Origin: HNR sp040400085
GTDB lineage: Bacteria; Actinomycetota; Actinomycetes; Actinomycetales; Microbacteriaceae
Assembly (NCBI GenBank): GCA_040400085.1
Contig: JBBAQX010000019.1
Coordinates: 1 to 64,000, forward strand
Direction of reading: 5' to 3'
Length of the DNA: 64,000 bases
Shown: positions 1 to 10,000 of the stretch, in pieces
Position numbering within the stretch: the stretch's first letter is position 1
Layout of the letters: each line of letters starts with the position of its first letter
Notes under the pieces: generated by a model
Databases searched by the model: none
Told to the model about the DNA's origin: nothing
The model's input: the letters and a program-made list of their open reading frames with translations, nothing else
Translations under genes and position numbers: made by a program

Positions 1-42
1 TGTCACCGATGTCCTGACACAGAACTGTCACCGATGTCCTGA
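1..42. repeat. Direct repeat pair, 17 bp, 25-bp period
   Basis: The 17-bp word TGTCACCGATGTCCTGA occurs at 1-17 and again at 26-42, followed each time by (C/G)ACA or its start. The word is reminiscent of the ends of IS481-type insertion sequences of actinobacteria, but that link is from memory. No transposase is visible in the window, so this may be the edge of an element lying to the left or a solo remnant. Confidence 0.5.
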
Positions 43-62
43 GACATGACATGCGATTGGCT

Positions 63-130
63 CACACCCACAAAACGAGCCGAAAACTTTCAGGGTCACG
101 CCCACACCCACAAAACGCGCCGAAAATTTT
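63..130. repeat. Direct repeat pair, 28 bp, 40-bp period
   Basis: Positions 63-90 and 103-130 match at 26 of 28 bases (differences at 78/118 and 87/127). The repeat contains the core CACACCCACAAAACG. It lies in the non-coding leader upstream of smc. Its role is unknown; it could be a regulator-binding pair or part of a larger repeat array continuing to the left. Confidence 0.6.
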
Positions 131-266
131 CCGGGAGGGGCGCCGGCAGGAGCCTGGGTGCGCACGAATACGGGCGGATACCGCGATCCGGTACGATTGA
201 GGGGCTGCCGAAGCACGGCATCCGCAATCGAGAACACCGCCGCACCCGAAGAAAGGGCCCCACAGA
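131..266. other. Non-coding stretch upstream of smc
   Basis: No convincing gene is seen here. Open frames in this stretch have no ribosome binding site and no recognisable product. Promoter elements for smc probably lie here but none stands out. Confidence 0.4.
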
Positions 267-3200
267 GTGCATCTGAAGAGCCTCACGATTAAAGGGTTCA
301 AGTCGTTCGCTCAGTCGACCACTTTTGTCTTCGAGCCAGGGGTCACTGCGGTGGTCGGGCCGAACGGTTCCGGTAAGAGTAACGTGGTGGATGCCCTGGC
401 GTGGGTTATGGGGGAGCAGGGCGCGAAAACCCTGCGCGGCGGCAAGATGGAAGACGTGATCTTCGCGGGCACCAGCACGCGCGGGCCCCTCGGCCGCGCC
501 GAGGTGCACCTCACGATCGATAACGCGGACGGCGCCCTCCCCATCGAATATTCCGAGGTCACCATCAGTCGCACGCTGTTCCGCAACGGCGCGAGCGAAT
601 ACGCGATCAACGGTGACACCTGCAGGCTGCTCGACGTTCAGGAGCTCCTCTCCGACTCGGGGCTCGGCCGCGAGATGCACGTCATCGTTGGCCAGGGCCA
701 GCTCGACGCCGTGCTTCGCGCCACCCCCGAGGAGCGGCGCGGCTTCATTGAGGAGGCCGCCGGTATCCTTAAGCATCGCCGCCGCAAAGAGAAAACGATT
801 CGCAAGCTCGACGCGATGGAGACCAACCTCACCCGCCTGAACGACCTGGCCGGCGAGATTCGGCGCCAGCTGAAACCGCTCGGGCGCCAGGCCGAGGTTG
901 CGCGCGCCGCCCAGACGATTGCGGCGGATGTCCGTGACGCGAAGGCTCGATTGCTCGCGGATGACGTGGTCACTCTCCGCCGCGCGCTCGACGAATTCAA
1001 TCGCAGCGAGTCATCCCGCCACAGCGAGCGGATCGTGCTGCAGGAACAGCTCGAGCAGAAGCAGCTGAGGATCGCGCGGATCGAGGCGCAGCAGGTGGGC
1101 GACGCCGTGGACAAGGCCCGCCAGACAACCTATGGCTTGGAGGCGGCGGAGGAGCGGCTGCGCGGACTCTTTACGCTCGCGAACCAGCGACTCGCGCTGC
1201 TGGGTAGCCAGGCAGAGCTGCCAGAGCTGGTCACCCGCGTGACGCAGACCGCGGTTGCCGACGCCGAGCTCGAGGTCGATGATCTGGCCGATATGGTGCC
1301 GGAGGCCGACGAGATGTGGCAGGACGCGCAGCTGCGCACCGCAACAGCGCGCGATGCCCTCGACGCGATCGACGAACACATCGCCGCGCAGAGCGCCCTG
1401 GTTTCCCGCCACGATCTTGAGGTGTCCAAGCTCACCGGCCAGCGCGATGCCGCCCAAACCAGGCTCACCGCGGTGCGCGAGGAGGTCCGCCGCCAGCAGA
1501 CTGCCCTCGACGGGGCCCGCCAACGCCACGCGCTGGCCGCTCAGGAACACTCGATCTTCGCCGAGCAGGTCGACCACAGCGTCGAACACGATCACGACCT
1601 TGACGAGGCCTATCAGACCGCCCAGAACACGGTCAACTCCGCCGAGGTTGAGATCGACCGCCTGCGCGAGCTTCTGCACGGGCACGAACGCGAACGCGAT
1701 GCTCTCTCCGCCAAGGTGAGCGCCCTCTCCATGGCCCTCGATAGAAAGGATGCCGGTGCCGCCCTCCTCGCGGAACGGCGCCCGGGTCTCGACGGCCGAG
1801 TCGCGGAACACGTGCAGGTGCAGCCCGGCTACGAGGCCGCTATCGGCGCTGCCCTCGGCACGCTGGGGGAGGCGCTGCTCGCCCGCGACCACGATGCCGC
1901 CTTCGACGCGGTCGCCTACGCCGGGGCCCACGACCTGGGCCGGGTCGACGTGGTCATCGAAACGGCACCGCACGCGGAGGTCGACTTTTTCGGCATAGAC
2001 GGTGTCATCCCCGCGGCCTCGGTGGTGAGGGCGCCGAGCGGTGTGCTCGGCGTGCTCTCGCATACGCTGATCGCGACGAGCCTGCTCGCGGCCAGAGAGG
2101 CCGTGGCATCGATCGTGCGCCGCGCTGACCTGTCCCTCGTGACCGTCGTCACCACTGACGGCGACATCCTCACGCAACAGGTGCTGCGCGGAGGCTCCGG
2201 CGGCGTGCCGAGCCGGGTTGAGCTGGTCGCCGACAGGGATGCCGCTGCCGAACGCCTGATCGACGTCGAGAAGATCATCGAGACCGCCCGCTACGAGCTC
2301 ACCGAGCAGCGCGGAATCGTGCAGACCTCCAAGCAACAAGCGGCGCAGGCATTGACCGCGCTCCGCGAAAACGACGCAGCCCAGGCCGCCGTGAGCGAGA
2401 AGCTGAACCGGCTCCGGGTGCAGGCTGAGGCGAGCGAGGCGGAGGCAGAGCGGCTCGAACGCGGCCTCGATGCCGCGGCCTCCGCGGTCTCGGACGCCGA
2501 ACACAGTTTTGCAACGGCAACCCAGGCGCTCAGCGAGGTCGAGTCGAGCCCGCGCCCCATCCTCGACGTGAGCGAGCGCGACTCGCTCCAGGCAGAGCTA
2601 GAGGATGCCCGTTCGCTAGAAATGGATGCCCGCATGGGTCTCGAGACCGCGCGCGAACGCATCCGCGCGGCCCAGGCCAGGGTCGAAACCCTGCGCGCGC
2701 AATACGAGGCCGAACGCCGCCAGGCTGAAGAGTCCGCCCGGCTCGCCGTGATCAGGGCCCGCCAGGTCGCGATCGCACAGGAGGTAGCGGATACCCTCCC
2801 CGAGGTGCTCGACTCCGTCGGGCGTTCCGTCGCCCAGGCCCGCGTCGAACAGAAACACGCGGAGGATGAGCGCATCGCGCAGAACGTGGAGCTCGCCCAG
2901 CTGCGCCAGGAGGAAACCACGACCCGGGAACGGCTCCGCGTGTTGACCGACGACGTCCACACGCTCGAGCTGCAAATCTACGAGAAGAAGCTTGGGCTGT
3001 CGAGCCTGCTCGAACGAGCCGGCAGCGAGCTCGGACTGGTGGAGGACGTGCTCATAGCCGAGTACGGACCGGACCAGCCGGTGCCGGCGAGTGGGGGAGG
3101 GCATCCGTCAATCGAAGCCGAACCGGATGCCGAGGATGCAAAGGATGCCGAGCAAGCCGGCGAAACCGAGGACGCAGCAGAGGCAGCGGAATCCGAGGAA

Positions 3201-3896
3201 CCGGAGGGCGTTCCTTATGTCCGCACCGAGCAGGAGAAGCGCCTGCGCCAGGCCGAACGCAAGCTCGCGGAGCTGGGCCGGGTCAACCCGCTCGCGCTAG
3301 AGGAGTTCGCGGCGCTCGAACAGCGCCACAACTTCCTCAGCGAACAGCTGTCGGACCTCACGAACACCAGGGCCGACCTGATCACGATTATCGGGGAGCT
3401 CGACGAGAAGATGGAGGGCATCTTCACGGAGGCCTTCGACGATACCAAGGCCGCATTCGGCGAGGTGTTCCCCGTGCTCTTTCCCGGCGGGACCGGCGAC
3501 ATCTTCCTCACGGATCCCGACAATATGCTTACGACGGGCATCGAGGTGTCGGTGCGCCCCGTTGGCAAGAAGATCGAGCGGCTGTCACTTCTCTCGGGCG
3601 GCGAGCGCTCGCTGGCCGCCGTCGCGTTGCTGATCGCAATCTTCAAGGCCCGCCCCAGCCCGTTTTACATCATGGACGAGGTCGAGGCTGCGCTCGACGA
3701 CGCTAACCTCGGCCGCCTGCTCACGATCTTTCAGGACCTGCGCGAACATTCGCAGCTCATCGTGATCACGCACCAGAAACGCACGATGGAGATTGCGGAT
3801 GCGCTATATGGCGTTTCGATGCGGCAAGACGGAGTCTCCGCGGTCGTTGGGCAGAAGATTCAGCGCGAAGAACCTGAGAACATAACGATTGGGTGA
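267..3896 (+). CDS. smc: Chromosome segregation protein SMC
   Basis: This is the SMC ATPase that, with ScpA and ScpB, forms the bacterial condensin organising and separating sister chromosomes. The 1209-residue length is normal. The N-terminal ATP-binding head carries Walker A GPNGSGKSNVVDA at residues 31-43. A long coiled coil follows, with a globular hinge around residues 500-670, then the return coil. The C-terminal head has the signature LSGGERS near residue 1109 and Walker B FYIMDEVEAALDD near 1133. An acidic low-complexity insert rich in E, D and A lies in the C-terminal part of the coil (encoded near 3110-3210), ahead of the C-terminal head. The start is GTG at 267, giving the canonical opening MHLKSLTIKGFKSF. 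In related genomes rnc and mutM usually lie upstream; they would be left of the window. Confidence 0.97.
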   Translation: MHLKSLTIKGFKSFAQSTTFVFEPGVTAVVGPNGSGKSNVVDALAWVMGEQGAKTLRGGKMEDVIFAGTSTRGPLGRAEVHLTIDNADGALPIEYSEVTISRTLFRNGASEYAINGDTCRLLDVQELLSDSGLGREMHVIVGQGQLDAVLRATPEERRGFIEEAAGILKHRRRKEKTIRKLDAMETNLTRLNDLAGEIRRQLKPLGRQAEVARAAQTIAADVRDAKARLLADDVVTLRRALDEFNRSESSRHSERIVLQEQLEQKQLRIARIEAQQVGDAVDKARQTTYGLEAAEERLRGLFTLANQRLALLGSQAELPELVTRVTQTAVADAELEVDDLADMVPEADEMWQDAQLRTATARDALDAIDEHIAAQSALVSRHDLEVSKLTGQRDAAQTRLTAVREEVRRQQTALDGARQRHALAAQEHSIFAEQVDHSVEHDHDLDEAYQTAQNTVNSAEVEIDRLRELLHGHERERDALSAKVSALSMALDRKDAGAALLAERRPGLDGRVAEHVQVQPGYEAAIGAALGTLGEALLARDHDAAFDAVAYAGAHDLGRVDVVIETAPHAEVDFFGIDGVIPAASVVRAPSGVLGVLSHTLIATSLLAAREAVASIVRRADLSLVTVVTTDGDILTQQVLRGGSGGVPSRVELVADRDAAAERLIDVEKIIETARYELTEQRGIVQTSKQQAAQALTALRENDAAQAAVSEKLNRLRVQAEASEAEAERLERGLDAAASAVSDAEHSFATATQALSEVESSPRPILDVSERDSLQAELEDARSLEMDARMGLETARERIRAAQARVETLRAQYEAERRQAEESARLAVIRARQVAIAQEVADTLPEVLDSVGRSVAQARVEQKHAEDERIAQNVELAQLRQEETTTRERLRVLTDDVHTLELQIYEKKLGLSSLLERAGSELGLVEDVLIAEYGPDQPVPASGGGHPSIEAEPDAEDAKDAEQAGETEDAAEAAESEEPEGVPYVRTEQEKRLRQAERKLAELGRVNPLALEEFAALEQRHNFLSEQLSDLTNTRADLITIIGELDEKMEGIFTEAFDDTKAAFGEVFPVLFPGGTGDIFLTDPDNMLTTGIEVSVRPVGKKIERLSLLSGGERSLAAVALLIAIFKARPSPFYIMDEVEAALDDANLGRLLTIFQDLREHSQLIVITHQKRTMEIADALYGVSMRQDGVSAVVGQKIQREEPENITIG

Positions 3897-3930
3897 CGTA
3901 ATACTTTCTTTAACCTCGCATCTACCGGAA

Positions 3931-3953
3931 CGAGAATAACGGGACTATTCTCG
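3931..3953. other. Inverted repeat between smc and the giant gene
   Basis: CGAGAATA (3931-3938) and TATTCTCG (3946-3953) form a perfect 8-bp inverted repeat with a 7-nt loop. No T-run follows, so it is a weak terminator for smc at best. Its place about 60 bp upstream of the giant gene also allows an operator role. Confidence 0.4.
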
Positions 3954-3997
3954 GAACCAAGGCGGCTGCGACGCTCAACCCGTTGTGGTCAATCTGT

Positions 3998-4003
3998 TAC
4001 AAT
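3998..4003 (+). promoter_or_regulatory. Candidate -10 box of the giant gene
   Basis: TACAAT is preceded by TGT, resembling an extended -10 element. A transcript would start near 4010, which would make ATG 4017 rather than ATG 4002 the start codon. No good -35 hexamer is seen. Confidence 0.3.
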
Positions 4004-4016
4004 GACGGGCAGTCTC

Positions 4017-7000
4017 ATGGGACTATTTGAAAGTGATAAACCTAAGCGCAGACTAGGAATGCTACTAACGGTTGGTCTGGCGACAGCCTCCGTTTTTAGC
4101 GTCAGCGCGATTACGAGTTCTCTCCCCGCCAACGCAGCCGTCGTCTGCGAACAGGTGAGCTTGCTGGCATCGACTACCAGCAGCGAGATTCGTTTCTACA
4201 GCGTGGCCGGGGTGCTTGAACGGACGCTTCCGATTGCCGAACCCCTCAAAGCCCTGACCGTTACACCCGATGGGCAAACAATTTACGGAACCAGCGTTTC
4301 GAACCCTGGCGCTCTTTTGACTATCGACGGTACAACGGGCGCCACGCTTGACAGGCAGCCGCTAACCGGTGCTGGCGGCGCGACAGTGGCGAATGCTGCA
4401 CGGCATTCCCTGCTGATCATGACCAACGGGCAAATCAGGTTTGGGGCATCCGGGTCACAAACCGGATTGTTGATCAACCCAGCAACCGCAGTAGTCACCA
4501 CCAATGGTTCGTACCCTAGCGGTAACGGGCCGGTGGGCGGATTCACCCTCCTTCCCGATGGAGACTTTCTGGCAGGAACCCGCAACCCAAATACCTCTAC
4601 GAATCATGTCGTCCGGTTCCGCACCGCCAGCGCTACACTCTCTATCGCGAATGTCCCGAATTCTTATTGGGGGTTTGCCCAATCGGGCGGTGCTGTTTAT
4701 GGGATCGACGATACCGGGCTGCTGAGCCTCGTGAGCTCACCCGTCAGAAACGTAACATCGACAGCAAATCTTCCAACTGTTCCTATCGCTAACCTCGGGG
4801 CTGGGATCACCGGGTTGGCGTCACCGCAAGATACCGGGTGCACCCCGTTTTTCACCCAGACCAAAACGGTTGACGTGCGCAGCTACTTGCCCGGCCAGAC
4901 CATCACCTATGACGTGACAGTCTCTAACACCGGGCAGGGACTTGGGACGGCATCCCTCAGCGATATTGCGCCAAACACTGTCGCCGTCACGAACGTCACC
5001 TGCGCACCCACAGGGGCCGCGACCTGCACGAGTAGCCATGTTGGCAACAATGTCACGGGAGAAACAAATGCGCCGCCAGGACAACAAGCCGTCTTTACGA
5101 TCACTGCGACGGTGAACTCTGTCGGCGATCTGACGAATACCGCGACAGTGACCGCCACGACTTCCGGATGTACCCCCGTGCTGTGTGGCGGCGGAAACGC
5201 GACCTCGCCCACGGTATCGGCGGTCGACCCGGCGCTCAGCGTGACAAAAACCGTCACCACCAATGGCGGTCAGCCCGTTGGAACGGTAGCCGTTGGGCAG
5301 GTCCTCGACTATCAATACACCGTGACAAACTCGGGTCCAGTTGCGGTTGAGGAAATCGCAATCGAAGAGACTTTTAGCGGAAGCGGGTCCCTGCCGCCGC
5401 CGACCTGTAGCATCACCTCCCTGGCACCCGCCGCTGAAACGACCTGTGCCACATCGTATTCCGTGACCCAGGCAGATCTTGATGCTGGCGTGCTGGATAA
5501 CTCTGCCGTCGCAACGGGATCGGCTATCGGATCGAGTGTGGTTGTTCGATCCGATCCTGCAGTCGTGAACCTCACCCTGCCCACGGTGTCGGAACTGAGC
5601 CTGGAAAAGTTTGCCGCGCTAGAGTCTGGGGGGACAGGTATCGCAGGAGATCTTGTCGAGTATAGCTTTCGTCTTGCCAATACCGGAACCTCCACGCTGA
5701 CGGGGGTTGCCGTTACCGACCCCCTACCCGGGTTGGGGACAATAAGTTATGACTGGCCGGGCGCAACGGGTATCCTGTCCCCGGGAGAAGATATGTTTGC
5801 CACGGCGCAATACACCGTGCAACAAAGCGACGTTGATACGGGAACGCTGACCAACGAAGCCACAGCATCAGCAACCGCGCCCGGCGGTGGCTCAGTAGAT
5901 TCAGCGCCGTCGACCGTGACCCTTGACCTGCTCCAATCATCCTCGTTATCGGTGACAAAAACCTTCGATACTGCGGGATTCTCGACGCCACCCGTCCCTG
6001 GAAATCTCATAAACTATCAATTTTCGGCGACGAATGGCGGAACCGTAACCCTCACCAGCGTGAGCATCGTCGATACCCTCACCGGTGTCAGCGATCTTGT
6101 CTTCACATGGCCTAGTACTCCGGGTGTCCTCGCTCCGGGGGAGACGGTGACTGCAACCGCAACCTACCCCATCGATCAGACGGATATAAACGCTGGTTCA
6201 GTAGATAACGAGGCCCTTGTCGAAGGGACAACTCCGCTTGGCGATACCGTTGCCGAGCAATCGCCGGTTGTAACCACCCCCATCACGCAGACGGCGTCCG
6301 TGACGATTAGTCACACCGCTGATACGTCTGGTTTGGCGTCGCCTCCGGTCGCGGGTAATCCCGTCGTGTATGGGTTTACGCTGACGAATACCGGGAATAC
6401 GACCCTGACGGCTGCTGCCGTCGTTCCGTCGCTTCCCGGGCTCGGCGCGCTTCAATACACGTGGCCGGGTACCACGGGTACGTTGAATCCCGGCCAGAGC
6501 GCGACCGCGACCGCAAGCTACCCGGTTACCCAATCCGATCTGGATGCCGCGACGATTACCGGTACCGCTGTGGTCACAGCTCAGGATCCCGGCGCTACCA
6601 CGGTGACGTCGCCTTCGACGAACCTGGCAGTACCGCTGGCCCAGAGCGGAACCCTCGGACTGGCAACTACGGCGAACACCGTATTGCTTGCGGTGCCCCC
6701 GGTAGCAGGAAACGTGGTGACGTTCTCCTACACGGCCACCAACACGGGAAACACGACCTTATCGGCTGTTTCAATAGGTGATGCGCTTCCTGGCGTTGGT
6801 GCCCTCTCCTTCACCTGGCCGGGTGCTGCGGGTACGCTTCTTCCCGGTGAAATCGTCACAGCTACCGCCTCCTACCAACTCACCCAGACCGATATCAACG
6901 CGGCGAGCGTCGCTAATAGCGCCACGGCATCCGGTACCGATCCGAACTCCGCGAACGTGAGCGCACCGCCGGCATCCATCAGTGTTCCTCTTGCGCGTGT

Positions 7001-10000
7001 GGGGGTGTTGACGGTGACGAATGCTGTTGATCAGAGTGCGTTGTCGGTTCCGCCGGTCCCGGGTGATGTGTTGACGTATACAAGTACGGTGACGAATACG
7101 GGGAATGTGACGTTGACGGGTGTTGTTCCTGCGAATTCGTTGTTTGCTGTGCCGGGGGGTGCGGTGACGTGGCCGGGTGCTGTGGGGGTGTTGAGCCCGG
7201 GCGAGGCTGCTCAGGTTTTGGTGAGTCATCAGGTGACTCAGGCTGAGATTGATGCTGGTCAGGTTGTGAGTGTTGCGAGCGCGAGTGGGGTGGATCCGGC
7301 GGCGTCTCCGGTGGTGTCGAATAATGCGACGCAGACCGTGACGTTGGCTCGTAGCGGTGCGTTGTTGCTGGCGATGACAGCTAACGAGAGCGCGTTGGCG
7401 AGTCCTCCGTCGCCTGGCAATATCGTGACGTATGACTTCACCGTGACGAACACCGGGAATGTTACGCTGATGTCGGCTGTCATCGCGCCGACGTTGTCGG
7501 GGATTAGCGCGCTGACCTACACCTGGCCGGGCGCACCCGGGGTACTCGCTCCGGGCCAGGTCGTGACGGCTATTGCTACCGCAGCAATCACGCAGGGCGA
7601 CATCGATGCCGGGCAGCTGGATAATCAGGCGACTGCTACCGCGCAGGATTCAGCGCCGGCCGGGGTCACTTCGAACACGGTCTCCACCTCTACGCCACTC
7701 CCGCCAACCCCAGGACTTAGCCTCGACCGGAGCGTCGACGAGACCGGCCTCTCCGTAGCTCCTCAGGCCGGGGAACCCCTGAGCTACTCCTATACGATCA
7801 CCAACGACGGCAATCTGACGCTCACGGGTATTTCTCTTACAGATACATTGCCCGGGCTAGGCAGCATCGTCATCACGTGGCCAGGCGCCACAGGAACTCT
7901 TCTTCCTGGGCAAACGGCGACCGCCGTTGCTAGCTACAGCATTACCCAAGCGAACATCAATACCGGTTCCGTCGTGAGCAGCGCCACAGCATCCGGAACC
8001 GCGCCTGATAGTAGCGCAGTTGATTCCCCCGATGTACCCTTGACCGTTACGCTTGCTCAGGTCAATGCGCTCACGGTGTCGACGACGGCGAACACCGGTT
8101 CGCTCGCTTCCCCGCCTGTTGCTGGCAACCCTATTACCTTTGACTTTGTCATCACCAACACCGGGAACACGACCCTCAACGGCACCACGCTCACAGATTC
8201 GCTGGCCGCGCTGAACCCCATCAGCATCGCCTGGCCTGGCGTAGACGGCACTCTTTCACCGGGCGCCGTCGCCACCGGGACGGCCAGCACCAACCTCACC
8301 CTCGCAGAGCTTAACGCCGGTGTGATCACGAGCCAGGCGACAGCCTCTGGGACAGGGCCAGCCGCGGCGGCCGTGGTATCACCCACCGAAATCCGCAGTG
8401 TTCCTCTTGCGCGTGTGGGGGTGTTGACGGTGACGAATGCTGTTGATCAGAGTGCGTTGTCGGTTCCGCCGGTCCCGGGTGATGTGTTGACGTATACAAG
8501 TACGGTGACGAATACGGGGAATGTGACGTTGACGGGTGTTGTTCCTGCGAATTCGTTGTTTGCTGTGCCGGGGGGTGCGGTGACGTGGCCGGGTGCTGTG
8601 GGGGTGTTGAGCCCGGGCGAGGCTGCTCAGGTTTTGGTGAGTCATCAGGTGACTCAGGCTGAGATTGATGCTGGTCAGGTTGTGAGTGTTGCGAGCGCGA
8701 GTGGGGTGGATCCGGCGGCGTCTCCGGTGGTGTCGAATAATGCGACGCAGACCGTGTCATTGACGCGCAGCGGTGCGTTGTTGCTTGCGATGACTGCCGA
8801 TGAGAGCGCTTTGGCGAACCCACCGGTTCCGGGCAATATCGTCACGTATAACTTCACCCTCACCAATACCGGCAACACCACGGTGACTACGGCGGTAATT
8901 TCCCCGACCCTCGCCGGAATTAGCGTCCTCACCTACACCTGGCCGGGCGCGCCCGGCGTACTTACCCCGGGCCAGGTCGCCACGGCCACGGCCACCGCTG
9001 CCATCACCCAGGCCGATATAGACGCCGCCCAGCTGAATAATCAGGCGACGGCTACCGCGCAGGATCCCGCGGCGACCGGGGTGACCTCGAACACGGCCTC
9101 CACATCTAGCCCCATTACCCGAAGTGCAGCGCTCACCATCAGTCATACCTCGAACACGTCTGGTCTAGCCTCGCCTCCGGTTGCTGGTAACCCGGTCGCA
9201 TACGGCTTTACCCTGACGAATACGGGAAATACGACGCTGACCGGGGCAGCCGTTGCGCCGACGCTTCCCGGGCTTGGCGCTCTTCAATACACGTGGCCGA
9301 GTACCGCTGGGGTGTTGAATCCCGGACAGAGCGCGACGGCGACCGCCAGCTATCCGATAACCCAATCGGATCTGAACGCCGCGACAGTTACCGGCACCGC
9401 GGTCGCCACCGCCCAGGATCCCGGCGCGACCACGGTGACCTCGCCCTCCACGAACCTCGCCGTTCCACTGACCCAGAGCGCTACATTAGCCGTGACCACG
9501 ACGGCCGATACGCTTCTGCTCGCCGTGCCCCCGGTCGCAGGAAACGTGGTGACATTCTCGTATACGGCCACGAATACCGGTAACACGACCCTCACGGCTG
9601 TCTCAATAAGCGATGCCCTTCCCGGCGTCGGCCCCATCAACTACACCTGGCCCGGTGCTGTCGGCGTTTTGCTGCCCGGCCAAAGCGTCACCGCATTCGG
9701 CTCCTACCAACTCACGCAGGGTAATATCAACGCGGCGAGTGTCGCCAATAGCGCGACCGCCGCGGGGACCGACCCGAACAGTGCGGCTGTGACGTCGGCA
9801 GCGGCATCCGTTAGCGTTCCTCTTGCCCGTGCGGGTGCCCTCTCACTCGGCACCTCCGTTGACACGGCAGGGCTTGGGACGCCATCGATCGCGGGAAACT
9901 CGCTCACTTATACATTTACAATGACGAACACGGGGAATACCACCCTCACCAGCGTGGTTCTTGTTCCCGTTCTCGTCGGCCTGGGCACCCCCAGCTTCAC

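Noticed and set aside
1011..2504. 497-residue open frame on the minus strand inside smc
   Set aside because: It is antisense to a certain smc gene, has no domain motifs and arises from the high G+C content.
8326..8823. 165-residue minus-strand frame in the giant gene
   Set aside because: It is a shadow of the perfect repeat and appears again in part at 6771-7229 for the same reason.
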